This document shows, piece after piece, positions 1-9,157 of a stretch of 29,285 bases of DNA; position 1 is the first letter of the stretch; each line of letters starts with the position of its first letter. A program made the translations under genes and the position numbers. The DNA comes from Ruminococcaceae bacterium UBA5396 (GTDB lineage Bacteria > Bacillota > Clostridia > Oscillospirales > Acutalibacteraceae). The stretch is taken from positions 15,782 to 45,066 of the forward strand of contig DHOG01000089.1 in assembly GCA_002410715.1 (NCBI GenBank). Reading direction: 5' to 3'. Below the pieces are notes generated by a model, which saw only the letters and a list, made by a program, of their open reading frames with translations, did no database searches and was not told the origin of the DNA.

Positions 1-2
1 CT

Positions 3-767
3 TTTATGGCGGGTGCTTTCCATGGAGCCGGCGAGCCTGACTGTGTCATAAATGTGGGTGTATCCGGTCCGGGTGTGGTTCGCGCAAGTCTTGCTAAGGC
101 GGGTGATTGTGACCTTACCGAAGTTGCGGATATTATTAAAAAAACTGCCTTCAAAATCACACGTATGGGTCAGCTTGTTGCAATTGAAGCATCAAAAAGA
201 CTGGGAGTACCCTTTGGAATTGTAGATCTATCACTTGCTCCTACTCCGGCAATCGGTGATTCAGTGGCATATATTCTTGAAGAAATGGGGCTAGAATGCT
301 GCGGTGCTCATGGTACAACCGCCGCGCTGGCGCTGCTGAACGACGCGGTGAAGAAAGGCGGCGTTATGGCATCGTCTCATGTGGGTGGACTGTCCGGCGC
401 ATTTATTCCGGTCACAGAAGATGCTGGTATGATCCATGCGGCACAGGTAGGGTGCCTCCGCATTGAAAAGCTGGAGGCTATGACAGCTGTTTGCTCGGTC
501 GGTTTGGATATGATTAATATTCCAGGGGATACGACTGCAGAAGTGATATCCGCAATTATCGCAGATGAAGCCGCAATTGGTATGGTTAATTCTAAAACGA
601 CCGCGGTTCGGCTGATTCCGGCAATTGGTAAAAAAGTCGGGGAAGAGCTTTCATTCGGCGGCTTGTTAGGAGGAGGTCCCGTCATGCCCCTGAACACATG
701 GTCTCCTGCCCGCTTTATTTCACGCGGGGGACGGATCCCGGCACCAATGCAAAGCTTAAAAAATTGA
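3..767 (+). CDS. UPF0210 (DUF711/PFL-like) family protein, 3' part only
   Basis: The window opens inside this gene: the reading frame is already open at base 3, so the ATG at base 6 is an internal methionine. About 254 residues remain of a family that is usually about 450 residues long. What remains is the glycine-rich C-terminal half, beginning [18 protein letters not shown] and ending [13 protein letters not shown], which I recognise as typical of UPF0210 proteins. The family is distantly related to the anaerobic-ribonucleotide-reductase/pyruvate-formate-lyase fold and is often found next to an ACT-domain protein; its biochemical role is not established. The upstream partner, if any, lies outside the window. 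No terminator-like hairpin is seen between its stop and the next promoter. Confidence 0.85.
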   Translation, partial: FMAGAFHGAGEPDCVINVGVSGPGVVRASLAKAGDCDLTEVADIIKKTAFKITRMGQLVAIEASKRLGVPFGIVDLSLAPTPAIGDSVAYILEEMGLECCGAHGTTAALALLNDAVKKGGVMASSHVGGLSGAFIPVTEDAGMIHAAQVGCLRIEKLEAMTAVCSVGLDMINIPGDTTAEVISAIIADEAAIGMVNSKTTAVRLIPAIGKKVGEELSFGGLLGGGPVMPLNTWSPARFISRGGRIPAPMQSLKN

Positions 768-794
768 CAAAGCATCCTTAATTCGTTCAGACAC

Positions 795-823
795 TTGTAA
801 AGAGGGAAAATTTGGTTTATAAT
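795..823 (+). promoter_or_regulatory. Sigma-A-like promoter of the V-ATPase operon
   Basis: TTGTAA at 795-800 (4 of 6 matches to the -35 consensus) is followed after exactly 17 bases by a perfect TATAAT at 818-823. The predicted transcription start is near 830, giving a leader of about 170 nt before the first ATPase gene. It lies just after the UPF0210 stop codon and is the only good promoter-like match before the nine-gene cluster. Confidence 0.6.
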
Positions 824-835
824 ATCGATTAGTTA

Positions 836-890
836 CCCGCCATTTATTGCGGGGCTGCTGCATACGATATGGGACGCCGGACGTCGCCCC
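836..890 (+). other. Structured leader of the V-ATPase operon
   Basis: Two stems compete here. CCCGC at 836-840 can pair with GCGGG at 849-853. Alternatively GGGGC at 851-855 can pair with GCCCC at 886-890, which encloses a small hairpin of GACG (873-876) with CGTC (882-885). They share bases 851-853, so they are mutually exclusive. No T-tract follows, so this is not an obvious terminator. I recognise no known riboswitch class. Confidence 0.3.
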
Positions 891-1001
891 TTAATGGTAT
901 AGCGTATTATTTAAATGCGAAATATCATGAACGGAAGGCAACTCCCGCTCAGCGTATATTGCATCAGCCCCGTTTATTTATGCAGATTGGAGGCGAAGCT
1001 T

Positions 1002-1313
1002 ATGGAAAAAATGATCCGCCAAATTGTTGATATGGATATTAAAGCACGAGAAATAACAGAGGCGGCGCAGAAAGAAAAGCTTGAATCTGAGAAATCAATA
1101 AATGAGAAAACTTCACAGCTTCGTGAAGAAGTATTGTCCCGTGCCCGCCGACGGATTCAGATTAATAAAGAGCTCGAAAATGTAATCTTGGATCAGGAAT
1201 GGGCAAAAGTTAATGCGCATTATGACGAACAGCTTCATCGTATAAACCTACTGTATGCGAGATGCGGAGACGAGTGGGTTGAGGCTATCGTGAATCGTGT
1301 TTTAAGCGAATAG
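1002..1313 (+). CDS. V-type ATPase G/H-like coiled-coil subunit (peripheral stalk)
   Basis: A 103-residue, highly charged, almost wholly helical protein with heptad-like Glu/Lys/Arg/Leu spacing over about residues 5-75, as expected for the small coiled-coil subunit that pairs with subunit E in the peripheral stalk. The start is ATG 1002, because GGAGG at 989-993 sits 8 bases upstream. The frame stays open back to an ATG at 915, but that start has no ribosome-binding site and its extra residues look non-coding. It is the first gene of the V-ATPase operon and is followed by subunit C. The assignment rests on position and coiled-coil character rather than on a diagnostic motif, so a diverged NtpF/AtpH-type protein is the best guess. 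Confidence 0.65.
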   Translation: MEKMIRQIVDMDIKAREITEAAQKEKLESEKSINEKTSQLREEVLSRARRRIQINKELENVILDQEWAKVNAHYDEQLHRINLLYARCGDEWVEAIVNRVLSE

Positions 1314-1357
1314 ATTTTGGTTGTTTGGCTTAAGTATCTGAAAGGCAGGTTGCCGCT

Positions 1358-2407
1358 GTGTTCGATTCATCATTTTCAGCCAATGTGATTCTGGCAAAAG
1401 CCAGAGCAATGTATGGCAAGTCCCTGAAGGCTAAGGACTACACAAATCTACTGAACTGCCACAGTATAAGTGAAATTGCCTCCTACCTTAAAAATAACAC
1501 TGGATACGCATCTGTTTTATCAGAGGTCAATGAAGCGACCATACACCGCGGGCATTTGGAAATGCTGCTTCGGCGTAAGCTGTTTAATGATTATGCTTCA
1601 TTAGTCCGGTATGATAGGACTGTTGGGATGAAGATGTCGAAATACTTGATACAGCGGGCTGAAATTGAGCTGATCATCTCCTGTATTCGTCATTTAGTTG
1701 CCGGACGGGCAAGTCAACTTATCTTTTCAATGCTGATGTTATTTTCTTCACAGGCCAATCTTAATCTTGCACTTATTAGCAAAAGCAAAACCTATGCCCA
1801 GCTTCTTGATGCGTTAAAACATACGATGTACCACGATATACTGATTCGGTTTCCTCAGAATGAAGACGGCAAAATCAGGTTGACCGAAATAGAGACTGCC
1901 CTATATGAAATGCTGACAAAGACGGTATATCAAATGATACGAAGTTTAAAAGGTTCGGCCCAGGTAGAACTGAAGAATCTATATGGAACGCTTGTGGACG
2001 TCCAGAATGTAACACGAATTCTGCGACTAAAACGCTATTTTAGCGCAGAACCGGATTTTATACGAAACAACCTGTTGCCATATGCAAATATTATACCTGC
2101 AAATGTTATGGAGAGAATGATTTACGCTCCCGATGCCGATGCTGTAATGGATATTTTCCTTTCGACTGCGGTTGGCCGCCGTTTGCCGAAGTCGCAGCTT
2201 GCCTTTGAATATGATTTGCATCAGCGGGTGCCTTATTTTACGGCACGCAGACATATTCACTATTCCATTCATCCTGCCGTTGTTTTAATGTCATATATTT
2301 TTATCATGGACATAGAACTTGATGATATTATTAATATTATTGAAGGAATAAGATACGGACTTCAGCCGGAAGAAATAAAACCAATGCTTGTGTTGGCGAA
2401 TTACTAA
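1358..2407 (+). CDS. ntpC: V-type ATPase subunit C
   Basis: This 349-residue protein has the all-helical make-up of the AC39/subunit C family, which caps the central rotor and links it to the membrane ring. It opens with the family-like pattern in which short helices precede 'ILAKARAMYGK', and it ends in a helical segment rich in Ile, Asp and Glu (EGIRYGLQPEEIKPMLV), typical of these subunits. The start is GTG 1358, with an AAAGGCAGG ribosome-binding site at 1341-1349. It lies 44 bases after the G/H-like gene, and its stop codon runs into the ribosome-binding site of subunit I. In several bacterial V-ATPase operons subunit C lies between E and F; here it is near the front. Confidence 0.85.
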   Translation: MFDSSFSANVILAKARAMYGKSLKAKDYTNLLNCHSISEIASYLKNNTGYASVLSEVNEATIHRGHLEMLLRRKLFNDYASLVRYDRTVGMKMSKYLIQRAEIELIISCIRHLVAGRASQLIFSMLMLFSSQANLNLALISKSKTYAQLLDALKHTMYHDILIRFPQNEDGKIRLTEIETALYEMLTKTVYQMIRSLKGSAQVELKNLYGTLVDVQNVTRILRLKRYFSAEPDFIRNNLLPYANIIPANVMERMIYAPDADAVMDIFLSTAVGRRLPKSQLAFEYDLHQRVPYFTARRHIHYSIHPAVVLMSYIFIMDIELDDIINIIEGIRYGLQPEEIKPMLVLANY

Positions 2408-2421
2408 GGAGGTGGCGAAAA

Positions 2422-4380
2422 GTGGCTGTTTCTAAAATGAAGCTCGTGAATATTATCGGACATATCGATTCACTTGACGCTACGCTGTATGCCTGCGGGA
2501 AAACAGGAGTAACCCAGCCGGATGAAACGTTGACGTTTTTCTCCAACACCACTGACTTCACAACACTGAATGAAGAAAACCCATATACCGAGGCTTTAAC
2601 CCGACTAGAATCCGCTGTTTCTCGAATCGGTGGCAAGCTGACAGAGGTGGATGTGGACATTAGTACAAAAATCGATAGGGAAGAGCTGAAACGGTATGCG
2701 AACCACTTTTCAGAACGTGTTACCGAATTAAACAAGCAACGTAGATCACTGTCTATGCATGTCGAGCAGCTTAACAAAGACTGTGAACAGTTTGAGCATT
2801 TTCTCGGACTGGGCATAGATTTGGATGCGATTCTTGCCTGTACCATGATAAAGGTAAGATTCGGAAGGCTGCCAAAAGACAGCTACGAGAAACTTGAGTT
2901 ATATGATGCTAATCCGTATGTCTTGTTTTTTCCAGGTACTTGCGATGGTGAATACTATTGGGGTGTCTATTTTGCCCCGTTAGACTTTGCGGATGAGGTC
3001 GATCGGGTATTTTCGGGATTGTACTTTGAAAGGCTTCGTATTCCTGCAGCGGTTGGAACACCAGAGGAAATCGTTTCCAATCTTCGTGCCGAAAAGGCTG
3101 AGATTGAGAAAGAATTTACTCAGCTGGATCAGGAAATCTACGGGATATGGAAGCAGGAAAAATTCGCATGTCTGCGTGTCTACTCAAAACTGCGTTTATT
3201 GAATTATTACCATAGTGCAAGACGCTATGCAGCAAAATATAATAACAAGTTCATACTTGCGGGATGGATACCGGCAAGTGACGAGGAGAAATTCCGAATC
3301 GCCCTTGATACCGTTGATTCGATTGAATATACCATTGAACGTGCGGAAAATGATGCCCATCACACACCTCCGGTAAAGCTAAAAAACCCGAAACTATTTA
3401 AGCCGTTTGAGTTCTTTGTGGATATGTTCGGGCTTCCCCGGTATAACGAGATTGACCCGACTATATTCGTAGCCATGACCTATACAATATTGTTTGGCAT
3501 TATGTTCGGCGACCTCGGTCAAGGACTCTGTGTTGCGGCAATGGGCTGGCTTATATGGAAATCTAAAAAGATGGCGATTGGAAGGATTCTGATTCCCTGC
3601 GGTATTTCGGCTGCTATTTTCGGAACCGTGTTCGGGTCTGTTTTCGGTTTTGAACATGTTCTTGACCCTGTGTATAAAGCCTTGTTCGGACTTCATGAAA
3701 AACCCATCGAAGTTATGAACCCCAAAATGACAAGCACCATACTGCTGGCATCCGCCGGAGCCGGACTTGCGCTTATCATCATTGCAATGCTGCTAAATGT
3801 GTATTCCAGTCTGAAACGTAGGGATTACGAAAGCGGTGTTTTTGGATCAAACGGAGTTGCCGGATTATTGTTTTATTCCTCCCTTGTGTTTGGATTGATC
3901 GGACAGCTATCCGGTATTTTTAAAATGACCCTGCCATATGTACTGCTCCTTGTCATACTGCCTCTGATTCTTGTTTATCTTAGGGAACCTCTCGGTAAGC
4001 TGATGGCTCGTGAGGAAAAATGGCAGCCCGAAAGCTGGGGAGAGTATTTTCTTCAAAACTTCTTTGAGCTTTTTGAAATGATGCTTTCTTATCTATCCAA
4101 TACAATGTCTTTCCTTCGGGTTGGCGCATTCGTGCTGGTTCATGCCGGAATGATGATGGCGGTGTTTACGCTGGCAGGGTTAACAAGCGGCTTACCTTAT
4201 ATTCTGATTGTTGTTATCGGAAACATCATTGTTATGGCAATGGAAGCACTGCTGGTTGCCATCCAGGTTATGCGTCTGGAATTTTATGAGATGTTCAGCC
4301 GTTATTATAATGGCGACGGCCGCCCATATCATCCGCTTGAAGCCGGTACCGGAGAGAAGGTTTTTTCGGATCGCACCTGA
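2422..4380 (+). CDS. ntpI: V-type ATPase subunit I (membrane stator)
   Basis: A 652-residue two-part protein. Residues 1 to about 340 are a soluble, coiled-coil-rich arm, and about 345-630 hold some seven membrane helices. It belongs to the V-ATPase 116-kDa/subunit I family, which forms the stator half-channels beside the K ring. Arg566 in the motif SFLRVGAF and Arg618 in VMRLEFYEMFSRYYNGDG are in the positions of the family's conserved membrane arginines, the first being the likely essential one for ion release. The start is GTG 2422, preceded by AAGGAGG, which overlaps the end of the subunit C gene. Length matches the family. Confidence 0.93.
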   Translation: MAVSKMKLVNIIGHIDSLDATLYACGKTGVTQPDETLTFFSNTTDFTTLNEENPYTEALTRLESAVSRIGGKLTEVDVDISTKIDREELKRYANHFSERVTELNKQRRSLSMHVEQLNKDCEQFEHFLGLGIDLDAILACTMIKVRFGRLPKDSYEKLELYDANPYVLFFPGTCDGEYYWGVYFAPLDFADEVDRVFSGLYFERLRIPAAVGTPEEIVSNLRAEKAEIEKEFTQLDQEIYGIWKQEKFACLRVYSKLRLLNYYHSARRYAAKYNNKFILAGWIPASDEEKFRIALDTVDSIEYTIERAENDAHHTPPVKLKNPKLFKPFEFFVDMFGLPRYNEIDPTIFVAMTYTILFGIMFGDLGQGLCVAAMGWLIWKSKKMAIGRILIPCGISAAIFGTVFGSVFGFEHVLDPVYKALFGLHEKPIEVMNPKMTSTILLASAGAGLALIIIAMLLNVYSSLKRRDYESGVFGSNGVAGLLFYSSLVFGLIGQLSGIFKMTLPYVLLLVILPLILVYLREPLGKLMAREEKWQPESWGEYFLQNFFELFEMMLSYLSNTMSFLRVGAFVLVHAGMMMAVFTLAGLTSGLPYILIVVIGNIIVMAMEALLVAIQVMRLEFYEMFSRYYNGDGRPYHPLEAGTGEKVFSDRT

Positions 4381-4443
4381 GTATATTTGTTAATCAATTT
4401 CCGGTTGGTAGGTCTTCCGGTTATAATTTAGGAGGTAAAATTT

Positions 4444-4887
4444 ATGAATCTTATTTATTTGCTTGTTCCTATTGCTCTGCTCGTATTCTCGGTTGTTTTT
4501 TCGATTGTTCTTGTCAAGCGCGGTACATCGGCAAAACGTGCCATGGCGATACACTTTCTTTCCCTAATTGTAATCGCTACCATATGTATTATGCTACCTA
4601 TCGGCGCTTCGGCATCTGAAGCAGATACAAACGAGGCAATTGTCGTACAGGCTGAAAATACACAGTCCGAAGGGGCATCAAGCGGTTTGAAATATATCGG
4701 CGCCGCGCTGGCAGTCGGACTTGCGGGCGTAGGCGGGGGCATCGCGGTTGCAGCCGGTGCTCCGGCCGCAATCGGTGCAAATGTGGAGGACCCTAAATCA
4801 TTTGGTAAATCAATTATATTCGTTGCTCTCGGTGAAGGCTTTGGACTTTACGGTTTGCTGATTGGAATTCTTTGTCTAGTTCTTTAA
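4444..4887 (+). CDS. ntpK: V-type ATPase subunit K (rotor ring proteolipid)
   Basis: A 147-residue membrane protein with four hydrophobic segments, at about 3-25, 34-56, 80-107 and 122-147. The last two form a classical glycine-rich c-subunit hairpin, with the ion-carrying carboxylate at Glu131 (FVALGEGFGLYG). The first two lack the c-subunit glycine pattern and end in a signal-peptide-like ASASEA followed by a polar loop, so they are either a divergent first hairpin or a targeting segment. The Na+-type pattern (Gln in the first helix, Ser/Thr after the Glu) is not visible, which makes proton use more likely by inference. The start is ATG 4444, with AGGAGG at 4430-4435, the strongest ribosome-binding site in the operon, as suits a high-copy subunit. 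Confidence 0.9.
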   Translation: MNLIYLLVPIALLVFSVVFSIVLVKRGTSAKRAMAIHFLSLIVIATICIMLPIGASASEADTNEAIVVQAENTQSEGASSGLKYIGAALAVGLAGVGGGIAVAAGAPAAIGANVEDPKSFGKSIIFVALGEGFGLYGLLIGILCLVL

Positions 4888-4911
4888 TCAAATTTAAGCT
4901 GGTGGTGCGGT

Positions 4912-5220
4912 ATGCGCTTTTACGTAATCAGTGACAATCTTGATACCAAGATCGGAATGCGATTGGCGGGAATCGACGGAGTTGTGGTTCATGAAAAGGA
5001 AGAGGTAACAAAAGCTCTTTCTGACGCAATGAATATGGATGATGTTGCAATTGTATTGATAACAGAGCGCCTTGTGAATCTCTGCACTGACCTTGTGGAT
5101 GAATTGAAGCTCAATCGTACCCGTCCGCTAATCGTTGAAATACCCGACCGCCACGGAAACGGAAGAGCGAAGGATTCTATCACGAGATATGTGCGTGAGG
5201 CAATCGGGATAAAAATTTGA
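4912..5220 (+). CDS. ntpG: V-type ATPase subunit F
   Basis: A 102-residue protein of the subunit F family (NtpG in the Enterococcus naming), which partners subunit D in the central rotor shaft. The alternating beta-strand and helix pattern is visible: MRFYVISD, then IGMRLAGIDGVVV, then DDVAIVLITERL, then RPLIVEIPDRHG. This is the small Rossmann-like fold of the family, at the usual length. It lies 24 bases after subunit K and is preceded only by a weak GGTGGTG ribosome-binding site. The hydrophilic tail (about residues 85-102) matches the C-terminal helix that lies along the rotor in homologues. Confidence 0.88.
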   Translation: MRFYVISDNLDTKIGMRLAGIDGVVVHEKEEVTKALSDAMNMDDVAIVLITERLVNLCTDLVDELKLNRTRPLIVEIPDRHGNGRAKDSITRYVREAIGIKI

Positions 5221-5271
5221 TATTATTTCTGCACCATTAATTGAGGATTATAACCGGAAGGGTATGGTTGT

Positions 5272-5868
5272 ATGCCAAACAGTGAGGAAAAGGTAAGCAA
5301 ATTTGTACAGGCGATTACTGCCTATGCAGAGGAACAGCGCGATAAGATATTGCGTGAAGCAGAAGCCTTTAAAATGGAACGGCTGCAAAAGGCGGAAGAG
5401 GAAGTTCTTACTGAATCCTATAAACTTATACAACAAGAAACCGTCCAAATACGTAACGAGGGCGTTCGAGAGATGTCACGCCGGGATCTTGCAGCACGTA
5501 AAGATGTTCTTGCCCGACGTCGTCAAATCATGGACGAAGTGTTTTCAAAGGCAGAGCAAAAGCTGCTTGAATATGCTTCTTCCCCCGATTATCCTGATTA
5601 TTTAGAAAAGCAGCTCAAACAAATGGTACAATTTTTCCCCGTCGGCGAAACAGTATATGCCGTTTCATTAAGAGATGCGGTTCTGGTGAATCGGCTTTCT
5701 TCTTTATGCCCGCTAGGCGGTCGTGTTGAAGTTTCCGATGACATTAAAATTGGCGGTATTCGTGCTACGAACCCCATCAATGGTCAAATCGTGGACAATA
5801 CACTGGATTCAAAACTCCGGTCTCAACACGAGTGGTTTACCATATCATCGGGACTAATCGTGGGATAA
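5272..5868 (+). CDS. ntpE: V-type ATPase subunit E (peripheral stalk)
   Basis: A 198-residue protein. About residues 1-105 form a long charged helix (Ala/Glu/Lys/Arg-rich), and about 110-198 form a compact alpha/beta head containing GGIRATNPINGQIVDNTLDSK. This is the characteristic layout of subunit E, whose helix pairs with the G/H-type subunit to form the outer stalk and whose head contacts subunit B. The start is ATG 5272, with GGAAGGG at 5256-5262; an ATG at 5264 is in another frame. It lies between F and A, with gaps of 51 and 48 bases. Confidence 0.9.
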   Translation: MPNSEEKVSKFVQAITAYAEEQRDKILREAEAFKMERLQKAEEEVLTESYKLIQQETVQIRNEGVREMSRRDLAARKDVLARRRQIMDEVFSKAEQKLLEYASSPDYPDYLEKQLKQMVQFFPVGETVYAVSLRDAVLVNRLSSLCPLGGRVEVSDDIKIGGIRATNPINGQIVDNTLDSKLRSQHEWFTISSGLIVG

Positions 5869-5916
5869 CATTAGACCCACGAGACACGTTACGCTATACA
5901 AACGGAGTGGAAGCAG

Positions 5917-7665
5917 ATGAACCATGTAATCTACAGTATAAATGGCCCCGTAATCAAGCTCCTCGGCGATACAGGCTTTTCAATGATGGAAATGGTACTG
6001 GTCGGAAATGACAAGCTGGTAGGAGAGGTTATCGGTATTACAGACAAAGAGGCCACAATTCAGGTTTATGAGAATACAACTGGACTGCGGCCGGGAGAGG
6101 AAGTTCAAGGTACCGGAGGTCCATTGAGCGCAACGCTCGGTCCTGGCATTCTCGACAATATTTTTGACGGTATTGAGCGTCCCCTCAAAGCGATAGAGTT
6201 AGTTTCCGGCGATTTTATCAGCCGCAGCGTAAACGTATCTGTTTTAGATGAACATCGCGAGTGGGATGTTACGATTACCGTAAAGACGGGAGACAAGCTT
6301 ACTCCTGGTATGATCTATGCAACCTGTCCCGAAACCCAGGTTATTACGCATAAATGTCTTGTCCCGCCTGATATAACCGGCATTGTTGTGGAAATTAAGC
6401 CCGACGGAAAATACCGTATTATGGATAAGGTCGTTACACTTCGTGACGAAAAAGATGCGATTCACCATCTAACATTGTGTCAGAAATGGCCGATTCGGAC
6501 TCCCAGACCGTCAGCCCGCAGACTGTATGCCGGAACTCCGCTTGTAACCGGTCAGCGGGTGATTGATACGCTTTTTCCGGTTGCAAAAGGCGGTACTGCA
6601 GCCATACCCGGCGGATTCGGTACGGGTAAGACCATGACTCAGCATCAGTTGGCCAAATGGTGTGATGCGGACATTATAATTTACATTGGATGCGGAGAAC
6701 GCGGAAATGAAATGTCCCAGGTTCTTGAGGAGTTTACAAGCCTGATCGACCCTAAATCCGGACGGCCAATGACCGATCGTACTACACTGATTGCAAATAC
6801 ATCCAACATGCCTGTCGCAGCCCGTGAAGCTTCGATCTACACAGGTATAACCCTTGCCGAGTATTACCGTGACATGGGGTATCATGTTGCAATAATGGCC
6901 GACTCAACATCACGCTGGGCCGAAGCTCTCCGTGAAATTTCGGGACGTTTGGAAGAAATGCCCGCAGAAGAAGGCTTTCCGGCTTATCTTCCGTCACGTC
7001 TTTCTGAGTTTTACGAGCGTGCGGGACTGGTAGAAACACTTTGCGGTAATTCCGGAAGTGTCACCATCATAGGTGCCGTTTCCCCGCAGGGGAGCGACTT
7101 TTCCGAGCCGGTCACGCAGAATACAAAGCGGTTCACAAGATGCTTCTGGGCACTTGACAAGTCCCTTGCATATGCGCGCCACTATCCAGCAATCAACTGG
7201 ACTTCAAGTTACAGCGAATATCTGGGGGATCTTGCGGATTGGTATAGAAAAAATGTGGGTGAGGATTTTCCGGAATGCCGCAATCAGATTGCGCAAATCC
7301 TGCAGGAAGAAAATAAACTGATGGAAATCGTTAAGTTGATAGGCGCTGATGTTTTGCCTGACGATCAAAAGCTAGTGATTGAAACAGCTCGCGTAATCCG
7401 CGTAGGGTTTCTTCAGCAGAACGCCTACCATAAGGATGATACTTATGTACCGCTGAAAAAGCAGCATCGGATGATGCGTGCTATTCTGTATCTCTACCGC
7501 TCTGTTCAGGCGATTCTTGCCACAGGTGTTCCGATTTCACGTGTAGTCCAACTGGGGATTTTTGATAAGCTAATTCAAATGAAATACGATGTGCCGAACG
7601 ATAAGCGCGATATGCTTGACGATTATATGAATGATATTGATGATGCCCTAAAAAGTCTAGGCTGA
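5917..7665 (+). CDS. ntpA: V-type ATPase catalytic subunit A
   Basis: This 582-residue protein is the ATP-hydrolysing subunit of the A3B3 head. The Walker A loop GGFGTGKT spans 232-239, with Lys238, at the same place as in Enterococcus NtpA. It is followed by GCGERGNEMSQVL (catalytic Glu region), the Walker B region IMADSTSRWAEALREISGRL, and the lid sequence EEGFPAYLPSRLSEFYERAG. The insertion unique to A subunits, absent from B, lies at about 110-190. Length is typical. The start is ATG 5917, with GGAGTGGA just upstream. No truncation, intein or frameshift is seen. It is followed by subunit B 60 bases later. Confidence 0.97.
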   Translation: MNHVIYSINGPVIKLLGDTGFSMMEMVLVGNDKLVGEVIGITDKEATIQVYENTTGLRPGEEVQGTGGPLSATLGPGILDNIFDGIERPLKAIELVSGDFISRSVNVSVLDEHREWDVTITVKTGDKLTPGMIYATCPETQVITHKCLVPPDITGIVVEIKPDGKYRIMDKVVTLRDEKDAIHHLTLCQKWPIRTPRPSARRLYAGTPLVTGQRVIDTLFPVAKGGTAAIPGGFGTGKTMTQHQLAKWCDADIIIYIGCGERGNEMSQVLEEFTSLIDPKSGRPMTDRTTLIANTSNMPVAAREASIYTGITLAEYYRDMGYHVAIMADSTSRWAEALREISGRLEEMPAEEGFPAYLPSRLSEFYERAGLVETLCGNSGSVTIIGAVSPQGSDFSEPVTQNTKRFTRCFWALDKSLAYARHYPAINWTSSYSEYLGDLADWYRKNVGEDFPECRNQIAQILQEENKLMEIVKLIGADVLPDDQKLVIETARVIRVGFLQQNAYHKDDTYVPLKKQHRMMRAILYLYRSVQAILATGVPISRVVQLGIFDKLIQMKYDVPNDKRDMLDDYMNDIDDALKSLG

Positions 7666-7725
7666 TTTTGTTTTGATTGAATTTTTGTATTGTGCAAAAC
7701 AGTGCGGAAAGGCATGGTCGTTTCT

Positions 7726-9117
7726 ATGGTTATAGAATATGTGGGAGTCAAAGAGATCAACGGCTCTTTGATTGTTCTAGACGGTGTTAAGAACGCCTCC
7801 TTTGAAGAAACAGTCGTAATTCGTCTGCAAAATGGGAAAGAACGTACGGGACGTATTGTCCAGATAGAGGGCGAGCGGGTCGTGGTTCAGGTGTTTGAGG
7901 GTGCGCATGGCATCTCTCTGACCAACACCCGTAGCCGTCTTTTAGGGCATCCGGTTGAAATGCCGCTTTCTCCTGAATTGCTGGGGCGCATCTTTGATGG
8001 CGCGGGGCGCCCAACGGATGGACTGGGCGACATTTTTCCTGAAAAGCGCAGGGATATCAATGGTACTCCAATCAATCCTGTTTCCCGTGTGTATCCCCGC
8101 AATTATATATCCACAGGGATATCTTCGATTGACTGTCTGATGACATTAATTCGCGGTCAAAAGCTCCCAATATTTTCTGGCTCGGGCATGCGGCATAATG
8201 AGCTGGCCGCACAGATTGTCCGTCAGGCAAAAATTGCAGATGGTGCCGGCTCCGAATTTGCCATCGTTTTTGCCGCGATGGGTGTGAAAAATGATGTTGC
8301 TGATTTTTTTCGCCGAAGCTTTGAGGAAAGCGGCGTATTGAGCCGGGTTGTAATGTTTCTAAACCTGTCAAATGATCCGATTATTGAACGGATTCTAACG
8401 CCACGTTGCGCCTTGACGGCGGCTGAATACCTGGCATTTGATCGCGGTATGCATATTCTTGTCATTATGACTGATATGACTTCATATGCCGAGGCTCTTC
8501 GTGAGTTCTCGGCATCTAAGGGTGAAATTCCGGGCAGAAAGGGCTATCCCGGCTATTTGTATTCCGATCTGGCCTCGCTTTATGAGCGTGCAGGAATGAT
8601 AAAAAGCAGTCTGGGTTCGGTCACACAGATCCCCATCCTCACTATGCCAAACGATGATATCACCCATCCGGTTCCCGACCTTACCGGCTATATAACCGAA
8701 GGTCAGATTGTACTCGACAGAGCGCTGGATAACAGCGGCATTTATCCGCCGGTCTCGGCTTTGCCCTCATTGTCCAGACTTATGAAGGACGGTATCGGCG
8801 AAGGCTTTACGCGTGATGATCATTCGGCTATTGCCAATCAGCTTTTCGCATGCTATGCCCGAGTACAGGAAGTTCGCTCGCTAGCATCAGTTATTGGTGA
8901 GGAAGAGCTTTCCACGAGTGATAAAAAGCTGATTGCTTTCGGTCGTTTGTTTGACCGGAAATTTATTAATCAGGGTTATCTTGAAAATCGCTCTATTGAT
9001 CAGACGCTTGATCTTGGCTGGGAACTTCTTTCAACCTTGCCGCGTGAAGAGCTTGACCGTATCGATGACAAAGCATTGGAAGGGCACTATAACCCCGTGG
9101 AACAGGTGAAAGCATAA
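7726..9117 (+). CDS. ntpB: V-type ATPase regulatory subunit B
   Basis: A 463-residue protein homologous to subunit A but without a working P-loop: the corresponding loop reads [15 protein letters not shown], the usual non-catalytic form in B subunits. The nucleotide-interface sequences [24 protein letters not shown] (interrupted here for brevity after SKG) and [12 protein letters not shown] are conserved. I place the start at ATG 7726, because [11 protein letters not shown] aligns with the usual B-subunit N-terminus and GGAAAGG (7706-7712) lies upstream at a somewhat long 13-base spacing. The frame is open back to a TTG at 7690, and an ATG at 7714 is possible but too close to the ribosome-binding site. 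Confidence 0.95.
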   Translation: MVIEYVGVKEINGSLIVLDGVKNASFEETVVIRLQNGKERTGRIVQIEGERVVVQVFEGAHGISLTNTRSRLLGHPVEMPLSPELLGRIFDGAGRPTDGLGDIFPEKRRDINGTPINPVSRVYPRNYISTGISSIDCLMTLIRGQKLPIFSGSGMRHNELAAQIVRQAKIADGAGSEFAIVFAAMGVKNDVADFFRRSFEESGVLSRVVMFLNLSNDPIIERILTPRCALTAAEYLAFDRGMHILVIMTDMTSYAEALREFSASKGEIPGRKGYPGYLYSDLASLYERAGMIKSSLGSVTQIPILTMPNDDITHPVPDLTGYITEGQIVLDRALDNSGIYPPVSALPSLSRLMKDGIGEGFTRDDHSAIANQLFACYARVQEVRSLASVIGEEELSTSDKKLIAFGRLFDRKFINQGYLENRSIDQTLDLGWELLSTLPREELDRIDDKALEGHYNPVEQVKA

Positions 9118-9157
9118 AGCCTATACAATTAAGAAGAATTATGAGTGGTGAATCATC

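Noticed and set aside
377..775. 132-codon open frame on the minus strand
   Set aside because: It is a shadow of the UPF0210 gene: no ribosome-binding site and no recognisable family.
764..792. Promoter using the TTGACA at 764-769
   Set aside because: There is no acceptable -10 at 16-18 bases; the TTGTAA/TATAAT pair downstream is better.
915..1001. N-terminal extension of the G/H-like ATPase subunit from ATG 915
   Set aside because: It has no ribosome-binding site, its residues look non-coding, and GGAGG at 989-993 fits ATG 1002.
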